Assembly (NCBI GenBank): GCA_044233745.1
Contig: JBIIJN010000060.1
Coordinates: 1 to 16,937, forward strand
DNA length: 16,937 bases
Direction: 5' to 3'
Source: UBA6165 sp044233745
GTDB taxonomy: Bacteria > Bacteroidota > Bacteroidia > Flavobacteriales_D > Crocinitomicaceae
Shown here: positions 7,733-15,297 of the stretch, in pieces
Layout: each line of letters begins with the position of its first letter
Position numbering within the stretch: the first letter of the stretch is position 1
Translations under genes and position numbers: made by a program
The notes under the pieces: generated by a model
What the model was told of the DNA's origin: nothing
The model's database searches: none
What the model saw: only the letters and a program-made list of their open reading frames with translations

Positions 7733-8255
7733 TTCCGGCGATCAGGTTTTAGTGCTCAATGAAAGTGGACATTTCATCTTCAAAGCATACAAAAATAAGT
7801 CAACAGCAGTGGTCATTGATGCATTTGATTTTGACCGCGAATTTCCTATTGATTATATCTCCGCAATACGGGTTTCTGCTGAGGCTTTGTTGAAAATAAA
7901 GGGTGAACCCAAAGAAAAACTGGTGCAGAAATCAGCACCCAAATTGAATCCGAATTTTCAAGAAACTGCTGTAATTGATTTGCACATGCATGAATTGGTG
8001 GACAATCATGAGGGCTGGACCAACACGCAAATTGTTGAATATCAGCTCGCGCATTTGAAAAATAAGTTGGCCTATTTCATGCAAAAAAAAGCGCGTAAGG
8101 TTGAAATTATTCATGGTGTTGGCGATCAAGTTTTGATGCGTGAAGTGAGGCTCTATTTGCGCAAATTCAAAGGCTGTGAAATCAACGACAAATCGTACAC
8201 ACGCAATGGTTTTGGCGCCACTGAATTCATCATTCGATATAAGGGAAATGTCTGA
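7716..8255 (+). CDS. Short Smr-domain protein
   Basis: A 179-residue soluble protein with a C-terminal Smr (small MutS-related) domain, a nuclease or nucleic-acid-binding fold. Visible motifs are DLHMHEL (88-94), equivalent to the family's LDLHG-type motif, and HGVGDQVLMREVRLYL (133-148), containing the HGxG signature. Residues 5-55 resemble the small SH3-like N-terminal domain of Bacteroidota DUF2027/Smr proteins (FNSGDQVLVLNESG). Those proteins are usually about twice as long and carry a middle domain; here the two ends are joined by a short Lys-rich linker (60-80). This comparison is from memory, not a search. The ATG at 7716 lies inside the M50 gene and the end overlaps the methyltransferase start by 8 bp, so the three genes are probably translationally linked. 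Confidence 0.87.
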   Translation: MAPKFNSGDQVLVLNESGHFIFKAYKNKSTAVVIDAFDFDREFPIDYISAIRVSAEALLKIKGEPKEKLVQKSAPKLNPNFQETAVIDLHMHELVDNHEGWTNTQIVEYQLAHLKNKLAYFMQKKARKVEIIHGVGDQVLMREVRLYLRKFKGCEINDKSYTRNGFGATEFIIRYKGNV

Positions 8256-8955
8256 TTATAAGAAATTTAAGTTTAAGAATTTCGAAATCAATCAAAACGA
8301 TTTGGTTTTTAAAGTGGGTACAGACGCCTTTGTTTTAGGGGCTTGGATTAACACCGACTGGTCGCCTACTCAAATTCTCGACGTTGGAACAGGCACGGGC
8401 GTACTCAGTTTGATGATGGCGCAAAAATATCCAAATGCAAAAATTTTGGCGATAGACAACAATTCGAATGCAACCCAGTTAGCCCAGACCAACTTTGAGC
8501 AAAATGAAATCGGAAGAAATTGCAGGGCAGCAACCTTGGATTTTATGAATTCTGATGAAACCAGCACCTACGAACTCATCGTTTCTAATCCTCCTTATTT
8601 TTTGGATTCGTTTATTCCGAAACAAACTGTTTTGGGAGAAGCAAAGCACTTGAAAAGTTCAGATTTGATTCTTTTTTTTCAGAAATCCGCTCAACTTTTA
8701 TCTGCAAACGGTAAGCTCAATATGATTTTTCCAGTCGATGAAAGGTTTGAAACCACAGCAGAAGAAGTGGGACTTTTTCCGGAACGAATACTTCATGTTT
8801 ATGGTAAACCAGACCTTCTGAAAAGGAAATGTATTCAATTTGGATTTGAGCGCAAAGAGCCACAAATCGAATCACTTACCATAAGAACTTCATCTGGAGC
8901 ATACACGGAGACGTATAAAAAACTCACAGTTGATTTTCATGGTGTAAGTTTGTGA
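8248..8955 (+). CDS. trmN6: tRNA1(Val) (adenine37-N6)-methyltransferase-type enzyme
   Basis: An S-adenosylmethionine-dependent Rossmann methyltransferase of the YfiC/TrmN6 group, which methylates A37 of tRNA1-Val. Over 235 residues it shows the N-terminal FKVGTDAFVLGAW stretch (21-33), SAM motif I LDVGTGTGVLSL (44-55), an acidic motif II (AIDNN, 68-72), and the amino-methylase catalytic motif NPPYF (114-118). The ATG at 8248 is chosen because it follows AAGGGAA at a normal ribosome-binding distance and gives the family's usual N-terminus; the frame extends 24 codons further upstream but only inside the Smr gene. The 8-bp overlap with Smr implies the same transcript. It faces the next operon tail to tail with a 21-bp gap and no obvious terminator. 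Confidence 0.9.
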   Translation: MSDYKKFKFKNFEINQNDLVFKVGTDAFVLGAWINTDWSPTQILDVGTGTGVLSLMMAQKYPNAKILAIDNNSNATQLAQTNFEQNEIGRNCRAATLDFMNSDETSTYELIVSNPPYFLDSFIPKQTVLGEAKHLKSSDLILFFQKSAQLLSANGKLNMIFPVDERFETTAEEVGLFPERILHVYGKPDLLKRKCIQFGFERKEPQIESLTIRTSSGAYTETYKKLTVDFHGVSL

Positions 8956-8976
8956 TTGTGCCGAGCTTCTTTGATT

Positions 8977-10395
8977 TTATTGTCTGGGGCGTGACAAGGC
9001 TTTATGTATCTCAAAGAAATAGTAATCAATAGTCTTGTAACTCCCGTCTGGTACTGGTGCAGCGGCTGGACTTTGCACGATATAGCCCTGCGTGTCAATT
9101 AAAACGTATTGAGGATATACACTCAACTGAAATACTCTTTTGATAGCAGATACGTCTTTGGGAATAACAACCGTCCAAGGTACATCTTTGAGTTTCAATT
9201 TTTCATCAATTTTGTCCCAATTGGTTTCGTTGATCACCACGGTAATAATTTCAACCGAAGTACTGTATTTTGTGTAAAGCGCTTTGAGCATTTCAAATTG
9301 AAGCAGACTGTTGGTTTGCTCCAGGTCGATAAATTGAATGTAGGTATATCTTGGCGCGAATTTCCCATTGCTAATCACCTGGTTGTTGCGGTTTAAAAAC
9401 TCATAAAAAGGCGTTTGCGAACCCGGATTGAGTTGAATTACTTTTTGCAACACATTGCGCGCAATTATTTTATTCTCTTTAAACAGCCCGTGGTGTGCTA
9501 CAGAATCCAGAATTATCGCAATTCTCGATTGTGGATAAGATTTATCATGATACACATCAGACAAACTTATAATCATCACAAGTTCCCTTAAACGAACATT
9601 GGCAACGCGATAATCGGCACCTAGTTCGTTGATTAGACGGGTAGGCGAGCCGGCCACAATAGCTTTGTAGATTTTTTGGTTGAGCTCAGGGGCTGTTTTT
9701 TCGAAGAAGTTTTTGTAGAAATTGCGGATGTATTTCATGTACTCTTCATTTTTGTAATAAACAGTGAAGGGCGCAATATTTACCGTGTATCTGGCTCTTT
9801 CATCGCGGGCACCAACAAAGTTCAAATCTTCCAACGAGGCAACACGATATTTAATGTAATTGATAAGATATTGGCTCGAATCAGTTTTATAGCGCGATGC
9901 GACATCATTTTCAAAAACTACCAAATTTTTCAAAAAGCTGCTGTCACGTTTATTTCTCAGGTGATAATTTTCTCCTAAAAAGCCGTCAATCCAGCGGTCG
10001 AAAGTGAGCGTTTTATAGTTGATATCTGCTGGGTCAAGATCTAAAAGGGTCATCTCCACTTCATTTCCCAAGGGGTTGTTGAAATTGGATGTTCGTTTTT
10101 TGCTCACCAATACACGATATTTAGCCCCGGGTTGTACAAGTAGATAAGCAAAGTTGCTTCCAACGGTTATTTTGATTTTCTCAATTTCTGAGACTTCAAT
10201 TTGGCATTGAAAAGTGCTATCGGCATTCAATATTGAGGATGCAGCCAGCGCTGTATTGTGGGTAATAAAATCTTCAAAGCGCTCTATGGTAACTTTTGTG
10301 CCCGCTTTTTGTGGACTCAAACCAGAAATCGTAACCGTTTGTTGCGCATAGGTCACGGCAAAAATCATCAATATCAGTACTCCAAAAACTTTCAT
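8977..10395 (-). CDS. Secreted thioredoxin-like protein lacking the CxxC pair
   Basis: A 472-residue exported protein. Residues 1-18 are a signal peptide (MKVFGVLILMIFAVTYAQ). The N-terminal part (about 20-120) resembles the beta domain (DUF4369-like) found ahead of thioredoxin domains in Bacteroidota TlpA-like proteins; the middle (120-340) is mostly helical; the end (345-465) has the thioredoxin order of beta-alpha-beta with YPQYVLID (427-434), where Pro428 fits the cis-Pro loop. At the position of the WCxxC motif there is IDLEQTNSLL; the only cysteine in the protein is Cys64. A disulfide reductase role is therefore unlikely, and a binding or structural role more likely. It follows coaD by 28 bp on the same strand; TAATTTTTG-like sequence in the gap could also serve as a weak internal promoter. 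Confidence 0.78.
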   Translation of the reverse strand: MKVFGVLILMIFAVTYAQQTVTISGLSPQKAGTKVTIERFEDFITHNTALAASSILNADSTFQCQIEVSEIEKIKITVGSNFAYLLVQPGAKYRVLVSKKRTSNFNNPLGNEVEMTLLDLDPADINYKTLTFDRWIDGFLGENYHLRNKRDSSFLKNLVVFENDVASRYKTDSSQYLINYIKYRVASLEDLNFVGARDERARYTVNIAPFTVYYKNEEYMKYIRNFYKNFFEKTAPELNQKIYKAIVAGSPTRLINELGADYRVANVRLRELVMIISLSDVYHDKSYPQSRIAIILDSVAHHGLFKENKIIARNVLQKVIQLNPGSQTPFYEFLNRNNQVISNGKFAPRYTYIQFIDLEQTNSLLQFEMLKALYTKYSTSVEIITVVINETNWDKIDEKLKLKDVPWTVVIPKDVSAIKRVFQLSVYPQYVLIDTQGYIVQSPAAAPVPDGSYKTIDYYFFEIHKALSRPRQ

Positions 10396-10423
10396 AATTT
10401 CTTTTTCTATAAGTAGACAAAAA

Positions 10424-10888
10424 TTAGACCACGTCCATAACGAGCAATTCAGGCTTTGTTACAAAAGCTTTGATGTCGCCTCCGTTGATAAAAATTTCGC
10501 GCACAATTGTAGCGTTAATTGATCCGTACTCCTGACGTGTGAGCAAAAAAACACTTTTGATGCCTGATAGTTGATCGTTGGTGTGCGCTATGGCGCGTTC
10601 ATAGGAAAAATCACGTGAATCGCGTAGCCCTCGAATAAGGAAGTCGGCACCACAATGTTTGGCAAAATCAATCGTAAGACCAGAGTAGGAAACAACGCTC
10701 ACATTTTCGCCTTGAAATAGCGCTTCGATGTGGGCTATGCGTCTGTTCAAATCAAATAAATATTTCTTACTCTCGTTTACGCCAACGCCAATCACAACAT
10801 GGTCGAATAGCAACAATGCTTGCCGAACCACATCTTCGTGTCCTTTGGTAAATGGGTCAAACGAACCGGGGAAAAGTCCTTTTTTCAT
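10424..10888 (-). CDS. coaD: Phosphopantetheine adenylyltransferase
   Basis: Catalyses the penultimate step of CoA synthesis, ATP + 4'-phosphopantetheine to dephospho-CoA, in the cytoplasm as a hexamer in known cases. The 154 residues match family length. The nucleotidyltransferase signature appears as GSFDPFTKGH (8-17) with the TxGH motif at 14-17; FLIRGLRD (83-90) holds the conserved substrate-contacting Arg residues; the C-terminal motif reads SINATIVREI (123-132), followed by NGGD, in place of the ISSSxVRE version of proteobacterial enzymes. It lies 38 bp after rsmD on the same strand, the common rsmD-coaD neighbourhood. Confidence 0.96.
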   Translation of the reverse strand: MKKGLFPGSFDPFTKGHEDVVRQALLLFDHVVIGVGVNESKKYLFDLNRRIAHIEALFQGENVSVVSYSGLTIDFAKHCGADFLIRGLRDSRDFSYERAIAHTNDQLSGIKSVFLLTRQEYGSINATIVREIFINGGDIKAFVTKPELLVMDVV

Positions 10889-10926
10889 GGTGTTTAATTT
10901 AATGATTCAAATGTATGTCAAATCAG

Positions 10927-11466
10927 TTAAGCCTCTTTCGAGAAAAAGCTAAAGTGAACGCCGCCGTAATTGCGAACATGGCGAAAATTTGTCAAAAATT
11001 CGAAATTATTTTGTTTGCCATGCTCCACAATCAACATACCGCCTGCTTTTAAAAGCTCTTTTTCGAACACCAAATCAATCATTTTATCGTAGTATTTGTA
11101 CTCATAGGGCGGGTCTGCCACAATGATGTCGAATTGAATGTTGGCAATTTGAATAAACTTTATAGCATCATTTTTCAGCAATTTCACTTGACTCAAGTCA
11201 TACTTTTTGCAAATTTCACCAATAAATTTCAAACAAGCCGTGTTCCAATCAATAGCAGTTACGGACAAAGCACCACGCGAAGCAAATTCTAAAGAAAGAC
11301 TTCCTGTTCCTGTAAACAAATCCAAAACATCACACTGGTCTATGTCGAAGTTGTTGGTGATCAGGTTAAACAATGCTTCTTTGGCAAAATCTGTTGTCGG
11401 ACGCGAGTCAAATGCTTTTGGCACCTGCAGACGGAATCCTTTGAGTTTGCCACCGACTATACGCAC
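10927..11466 (-). CDS. rsmD: 16S rRNA (guanine966-N2)-methyltransferase RsmD
   Basis: Methylates G966 (E. coli numbering) of 16S rRNA during small-subunit assembly. The 179 residues show the family N-terminus MRIVGGKLKG (1-10), RPTTDFAKEALFN (22-34, the RPTxDxxxEALFN family signature), SAM motif I LDLFTGTGSLSLE (48-60), motif IV ADPPY (117-121, the D/NPPY catalytic motif) and VEH (147-149). All are intact. The start lies 10 bp inside the DUF3822 gene, so the two are probably co-translated. Confidence 0.96.
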   Translation of the reverse strand: MRIVGGKLKGFRLQVPKAFDSRPTTDFAKEALFNLITNNFDIDQCDVLDLFTGTGSLSLEFASRGALSVTAIDWNTACLKFIGEICKKYDLSQVKLLKNDAIKFIQIANIQFDIIVADPPYEYKYYDKMIDLVFEKELLKAGGMLIVEHGKQNNFEFLTNFRHVRNYGGVHFSFFSKEA

Positions 11467-12203
11467 AGCAATTGATGTTTGATTTTAGAAACTGGGTTGA
11501 TGACTACTTTTTTGGTAGAGGTATTGTTTTGCATTTGCGATGAAAAAGAATCCAATAATTCGTTATGTGGGGCGTCGGAGTGCCATGATAACGTCCATTC
11601 TTTAGCGCTGTATTGCAAGGAGTTCACAACATGTAGAGTGTAGTAGAGCAAATCATCTACATTGGTGAATTCAAAAGTGTTGAAAAAATCCAACTGATTT
11701 TTGGAAACAGCAAAAACGGTGAAATGCGTATTGTTTACTGCCAAATGAATCGTGGGTTGGAAGGTGTTTTTTTCGAAAATTCCTCTCAGGATGTGGGTCG
11801 TTTCATGTTGGATATTGATGCGAGGAAATCGAATCACAAAAAATCGTTTTATCCATTCCTCAATTTCATAAACATTCACCAGGGCTTGTTCGAAAAAACG
11901 CGTGTGCTCAATCATGTTTTCACTTGTGCCAAAGCTCAATTCGAAAACATCTTTTGCATTGCTTTCTCCATAAATCACTTGTGGAACGAGTGTTGATTTG
12001 GGACCACAAAAAGCTAGACTTACTTCACCATCAAAGTCATTGATGTTGTGTTGGCGCAGTAAATTAGTGGCTTCCTCGCGTTTCAATTCGGCAACTCGAC
12101 TATTTAAAGCGCAAGATGCGGATTGAATAATCTGTTTGTTTGTTCGGTCAATAATCGAAAAACTCAAATCATTGCTACTGACCTGAAAACAAAGTTGATT
12201 CAT
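11457..12203 (-). CDS. DUF3822 family protein
   Basis: A 248-residue soluble protein with no signal peptide or TM segment. Its position directly upstream of rsmD, overlapping it by 10 bp, and its sequence style (VSSNDLSFSIID at 8-19, FFEQALVNVYEI near 105-116, HLAVNNTHFTVFAV in the middle) match the Bacteroidota family DUF3822. Members have been proposed to adopt an actin/ASKHA-like two-lobed fold; I can see two repeats of a short beta-strand pattern (8-18 and about 152-166) compatible with that, but no phosphate-binding motif clear enough to claim ATP binding. Function is unknown. The constant link with rsmD/coaD suggests a role in RNA modification or ribosome assembly, which is inference. 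Confidence 0.82.
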   Translation of the reverse strand: MNQLCFQVSSNDLSFSIIDRTNKQIIQSASCALNSRVAELKREEATNLLRQHNINDFDGEVSLAFCGPKSTLVPQVIYGESNAKDVFELSFGTSENMIEHTRFFEQALVNVYEIEEWIKRFFVIRFPRINIQHETTHILRGIFEKNTFQPTIHLAVNNTHFTVFAVSKNQLDFFNTFEFTNVDDLLYYTLHVVNSLQYSAKEWTLSWHSDAPHNELLDSFSSQMQNNTSTKKVVINPVSKIKHQLLCV

Positions 12204-12215
12204 CTTCGTTTTGGA

Positions 12216-13097
12216 TTAATCCCAGCTCGAAGAAAGCGCCGGAGAAGAAGTTGATCCAATGCTATAAACAACAGTCTTTTTTGTGCTTTTCAAAACACGT
12301 TCACCAGAAACCATCAAGGCTTGAATTTTCACACCTTGATATTCTACTGAATCTGTAACCGTTAAAACAAACTGTTTGCCTGAATTTGGAACAACTAACA
12401 TGGAATCTACATTGAATGCTGGAAAGCCCATTTTCGTTCTGCGGTCGATGTAAGTTTTAGCACCGAATGCAGACTCATAAAACGAAGTTAACATCGTATC
12501 GCGCACAAAACCCGCTAAATCGGCAGGAGGATTAGCAGATTTTGCCAATCGAACGGCCTCAGCTTCTGTCATGTTGTAGTCCAAAGCTCTTTTGTCGCCT
12601 GGACCATAAACAATTGTGCGTTCCTCAGGTGTCAAACGTCTGTTGGGAACACCGCCATTTTTAATAGCCAATTTGATTTGACCGTTCAAAACGAATTCTT
12701 TGAGCGTATTCCAGTCTTTGGCGTATGAACCATTTACGTCTTTGTATGCGATTTGGCTTGTTTTGATGTCGGCCAGGTTTTGCTTGGTCAATTCATCCAT
12801 GCTCGCATCATATTTTCTTGCGTTATCAATAGACACAATATCGTTGCCTACATAAAACAAGGTACCCAATCCTACGATACCTAAAATAATACCAATAACA
12901 ACTGATATTTTTCCAATATTGGAACCAATGGAGAAAAACAACATCACCATACCAGCGAGCGATAACAAACCTGTTGAGATAAGATACATGTTGTTTTGAC
13001 CGAATTTAACGCCAACTATAACCAAGGCAAGGCCTATAAGCGTTATAATGACTGGTAATGATGTCTTTCTAGAGATGGATGAAAAGCTATTGTTCAT
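12216..13097 (-). CDS. Membrane protein with three N-terminal TM segments and a soluble C-terminal domain
   Basis: I cannot name this 293-residue protein. TM segments are at about 14-31, 37-57 and 63-83. The soluble part (90-293) begins with a helical stretch, NLADIKTSQIAYKDVNGSYA (107-126) then WNTLKEFVLNGQIKLA. This looks like the 'xxAQxAYKxxxGxYaxxwdxLxxFvkxGkl' pattern seen in many Bacteroidota membrane-anchored, pseudopilin-like hypothetical proteins. The last 60 residues are beta-rich, with a Ser-rich tail. It is the first gene of the operon, 12 bp ahead of the DUF3822 gene, behind the predicted promoter. No catalytic motif was found. Confidence 0.78.
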   Translation of the reverse strand: MNNSFSSISRKTSLPVIITLIGLALVIVGVKFGQNNMYLISTGLLSLAGMVMLFFSIGSNIGKISVVIGIILGIVGLGTLFYVGNDIVSIDNARKYDASMDELTKQNLADIKTSQIAYKDVNGSYAKDWNTLKEFVLNGQIKLAIKNGGVPNRRLTPEERTIVYGPGDKRALDYNMTEAEAVRLAKSANPPADLAGFVRDTMLTSFYESAFGAKTYIDRRTKMGFPAFNVDSMLVVPNSGKQFVLTVTDSVEYQGVKIQALMVSGERVLKSTKKTVVYSIGSTSSPALSSSWD

Positions 13098-13121
13098 AAT
13101 GATTTTACTTTATTGTGCTGA

Positions 13122-13154
13122 CAAAACTACTACAATTTTGAAAAGACAGCCAAA
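13122..13154 (-). promoter_or_regulatory. Predicted promoter of the five-gene operon ending at 8977
   Basis: On the minus strand TTTG (13151-13154) is followed after 21 bases by TAGTTTTG (13122-13129), a perfect TAnnTTTG. The leader to the ATG at 13097 would be about 20 bases. Confidence 0.6.
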
Positions 13155-13206
13155 CCTACAATCAATTTTTTGAACACTTTAATCAACGGGGGCTTGTTTA
13201 TTCTTT

Positions 13207-14064
13207 TTAATCCACAATAACCACAAGATACTTACTGATTTTCCAAAATTCATATGGATTAACAATATCGATGGTTTTATTGTTGCCATTGTCGATAATT
13301 TTATAGGATGCTGAAGGGTGGTCGCTGATAATTTGTATTTTCTTTCCGATGATTTGAATTTTTTTATTCTCGAATTTGTCAATAGGCGTGAAATAGTCTT
13401 CGTTGAAACCGTCTTTCAAACTTGATTTTTTTCCCATTCCAATGAATCCTTTGCTCTGAACCACTACGTTGTTCTTTTTGAGTTCATCCAAAGAGCCATA
13501 AACATAATAGGCTTTAGCGAGTTCTCTGCGCGTGGTTGAGGCTATTTCCGTTTGTTCCATGTAGGCATCAAAGAGTTTAGAATAATCTTCATCTTGATTT
13601 ACCAATAAGTTGCGCAAATTTAAAATCAACTCATCTTGCGAAATGATACGTTCTTGAAGTGATTCAATCATTTGATAGAGCTGACCGATTTGGGCTTCTT
13701 TGCCTTTTATTTGGGCATTTAGCGCTTTTATTTTTTTAGCGTTTTCCTCTCTTAAAAATTGGATGTTTTGCAATTCTTGAAGCATCCATTCTTTTTGTTG
13801 TGGATTATTGACACCTCCTTCTGATAAAAATCTGATTTCCAATTCTTTGTGTTGAATTCGCGCAATGTTCTCTTGAATTTCATTGAATAAACTGAGCGAT
13901 TCGTCAATTAATAAATCCTTTTCGCTGTTTTGCATTTCGAGTTGTCTGATTTCATTTCTCAGGCGCACAATTTCTTGGTTTTCTTCTGTTGATGGCGCAT
14001 CTGATTTACAAGAGAGCAGCATGGAAAAAAAACCCAAAAGAAGGAGGAGGTTCAATTTCATCAT
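13207..14064 (-). CDS. Coiled-coil lipoprotein, possibly of the Cbp1-like family
   Basis: A 285-residue lipoprotein. The signal peptide ends in the lipobox LLSC, lipidated Cys19, followed by KSDAPSTEEN; the acidic residues right after Cys resemble the Bacteroidota surface-export signal, so the protein may face outward. Residues 28-165 form a long heptad-patterned coiled coil (IVRLRNEIRQLEMQ, then KIKALNAQIKGKEAQIGQLY). The C-terminal 100 residues form a compact domain beginning with AYYVYGSLDELKKN and containing KGFIGMGKKSSLKDGFNEDY and PYEFWKISKYLVVIVD. This combination is what I remember from Bacteroidota proteins annotated as Cbp1-family (collagen-binding-like) adhesins; that is memory, not a search, and no adhesin activity can be inferred here. 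The start is an ATGATG pair; the second Met is equally possible. Confidence 0.82.
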   Translation of the reverse strand: MMKLNLLLLLGFFSMLLSCKSDAPSTEENQEIVRLRNEIRQLEMQNSEKDLLIDESLSLFNEIQENIARIQHKELEIRFLSEGGVNNPQQKEWMLQELQNIQFLREENAKKIKALNAQIKGKEAQIGQLYQMIESLQERIISQDELILNLRNLLVNQDEDYSKLFDAYMEQTEIASTTRRELAKAYYVYGSLDELKKNNVVVQSKGFIGMGKKSSLKDGFNEDYFTPIDKFENKKIQIIGKKIQIISDHPSASYKIIDNGNNKTIDIVNPYEFWKISKYLVVIVD

Positions 14065-14128
14065 TCAGATTTTTAAGGTTAATGATTGCGTATTCGCATT
14101 TTCAAACAAAATAACGAAGAATTGCAGG

Positions 14129-14141
14129 TGTTGTGACAACA
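14129..14141. promoter_or_regulatory. Short inverted repeat in a divergent intergenic region
   Basis: TGTTGT-G-ACAACA is a perfect inverted repeat with 6-base arms and one central base. It lies between the divergent lipoprotein and barrel genes, near candidate -7 elements on both strands (TTATTTTG read on minus at 14107-14114; TATTTTAG on plus at 14190-14197; each one mismatch off consensus). It could be an operator for a dimeric regulator; a single copy of this size also occurs by chance. Confidence 0.25.
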
Positions 14142-14214
14142 TTTTTAAAAAATATTCAACAGACTTATTTCAAAAACCGCAGATTCACTTATTTTAGCCC
14201 AAAAATTGACAACC

Positions 14215-15297
14215 ATGAAACATAAATTCCACTTTCCAATGTTGTGTTCAACCTTGTTTTGCTTGTTTGCTGTGCAGGTTTCTATTGCTCAACCGGACGA
14301 AGAAGAAGACTACAGCAATTACGGCACTGAAGAGGGCGTAAAAAGATATTGTACACCCAAAGTAGTTGGACTCAGTCCACAAAGGCTGATTAGTATTGGG
14401 TATGAGTTCGCTGGTCCCCATAGCATAAACGCCGCTGGTTTGGGCGCTTTTGCTACACAATCGGGTGAAGTGAATAATTACATGGGTTTGAATATTTCAG
14501 CCAATTTGCCTGTCATTGCAACGCACAAGTTTTTGTTGAATATTGGTATGAACTACGTAGGCTCCAACTATTCTTTCAAAAACGATGCTCTAACAAATCC
14601 TTTTCTTCAGTCTTTGAATGGCAATATCAGAACGTTTGGTTTAAATGCGACCATTTTCAAACCACTGAATGAGAAAAATTATTTGCTGGGCTTTGTGAGT
14701 GGCGATTACAACGGGGATTATAATTTCAATCGTTTTCAAAATATCAGTTTTTTGAAGACCACCGTTGTTGCTGTATTTGGTTGGAAATTCAACGACCGCT
14801 TTCAATTTGGCTTCGGTGCCACACAAACGTACCGCGCTGGAGAAAAGAGCTTTCTTCCGGTGATTCATTACAACTTCACCTCGAAAAACGACAAATGGGG
14901 TATTGAGGCTTTGTTGCCAGCCAGAATGCATTACCGCTACGCTTTCACACGCCGCGATTTGCTTTTGGCGGGATTTGAAGTGATTGGAAACAGTTACCAC
15001 CTTGCCAATGTGAACGACAGATATCCTGCACAAAATACACCAGGTATGATTGCTGGTTACGACCCAAATAACATGGAATTCCGACGATCTGAAGTTCGTT
15101 TTCGATTGGAATACATGAAAGCGCTTTCAGACTTTATTTGGGTAGGCGCACAAGTTGGCTACATCTATGCTTACCGTTTCAATGTTGACAGTGGCAACGA
15201 TTATCGCTCGTTTGGTGCTGATATGCCTTATGTGATGGAAAATGAAATGACCGGAGCGCCTTATTTTCAGATTACTTTGAATTTGGTTAGTCCTTGA
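14215..15297 (+). CDS. Outer-membrane beta-barrel protein (DUF6268-like)
   Basis: A 360-residue exported protein. Residues 1-25 form a signal peptide (MKHKFHFPMLCSTLFCLFAV, ending SIAQ). The mature N-terminus is strongly acidic (PDEEEDYSNYGTEEG). The remainder is a series of amphipathic strands with aromatic ends: SIGYEFAGPH, NVNDRY, FGFGATQTYRAGEKS, IHYNFTSKNDKWGIEALLPA, RFRLEYMKALSDFIWVGAQVGY, ending FQITLNLVSP. The layout and the phrase 'NDKWGIEALLPARMHYRYAF' type of sequence fit the DUF6268-like barrel family of Bacteroidota; this assignment is moderate. The ATG at 14215 is used; a TTG three codons upstream is an unlikely start. It runs into aroA tail to tail with an 11-bp overlap of the two reading frames. 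Confidence 0.83.
   Translation: MKHKFHFPMLCSTLFCLFAVQVSIAQPDEEEDYSNYGTEEGVKRYCTPKVVGLSPQRLISIGYEFAGPHSINAAGLGAFATQSGEVNNYMGLNISANLPVIATHKFLLNIGMNYVGSNYSFKNDALTNPFLQSLNGNIRTFGLNATIFKPLNEKNYLLGFVSGDYNGDYNFNRFQNISFLKTTVVAVFGWKFNDRFQFGFGATQTYRAGEKSFLPVIHYNFTSKNDKWGIEALLPARMHYRYAFTRRDLLLAGFEVIGNSYHLANVNDRYPAQNTPGMIAGYDPNNMEFRRSEVRFRLEYMKALSDFIWVGAQVGYIYAYRFNVDSGNDYRSFGADMPYVMENEMTGAPYFQITLNLVSP

Noticed and set aside
8176..8247. 24-codon N-terminal extension of the methyltransferase
   Set aside because: Lies entirely in the Smr gene and lacks family similarity, whereas the ATG at 8248 has an AAGGGAA ribosome-binding sequence.
11724..11996. Open frame on the plus strand inside the DUF3822 gene
   Set aside because: Shadow of a gene supported by operon position and overlap with rsmD; no features of its own.
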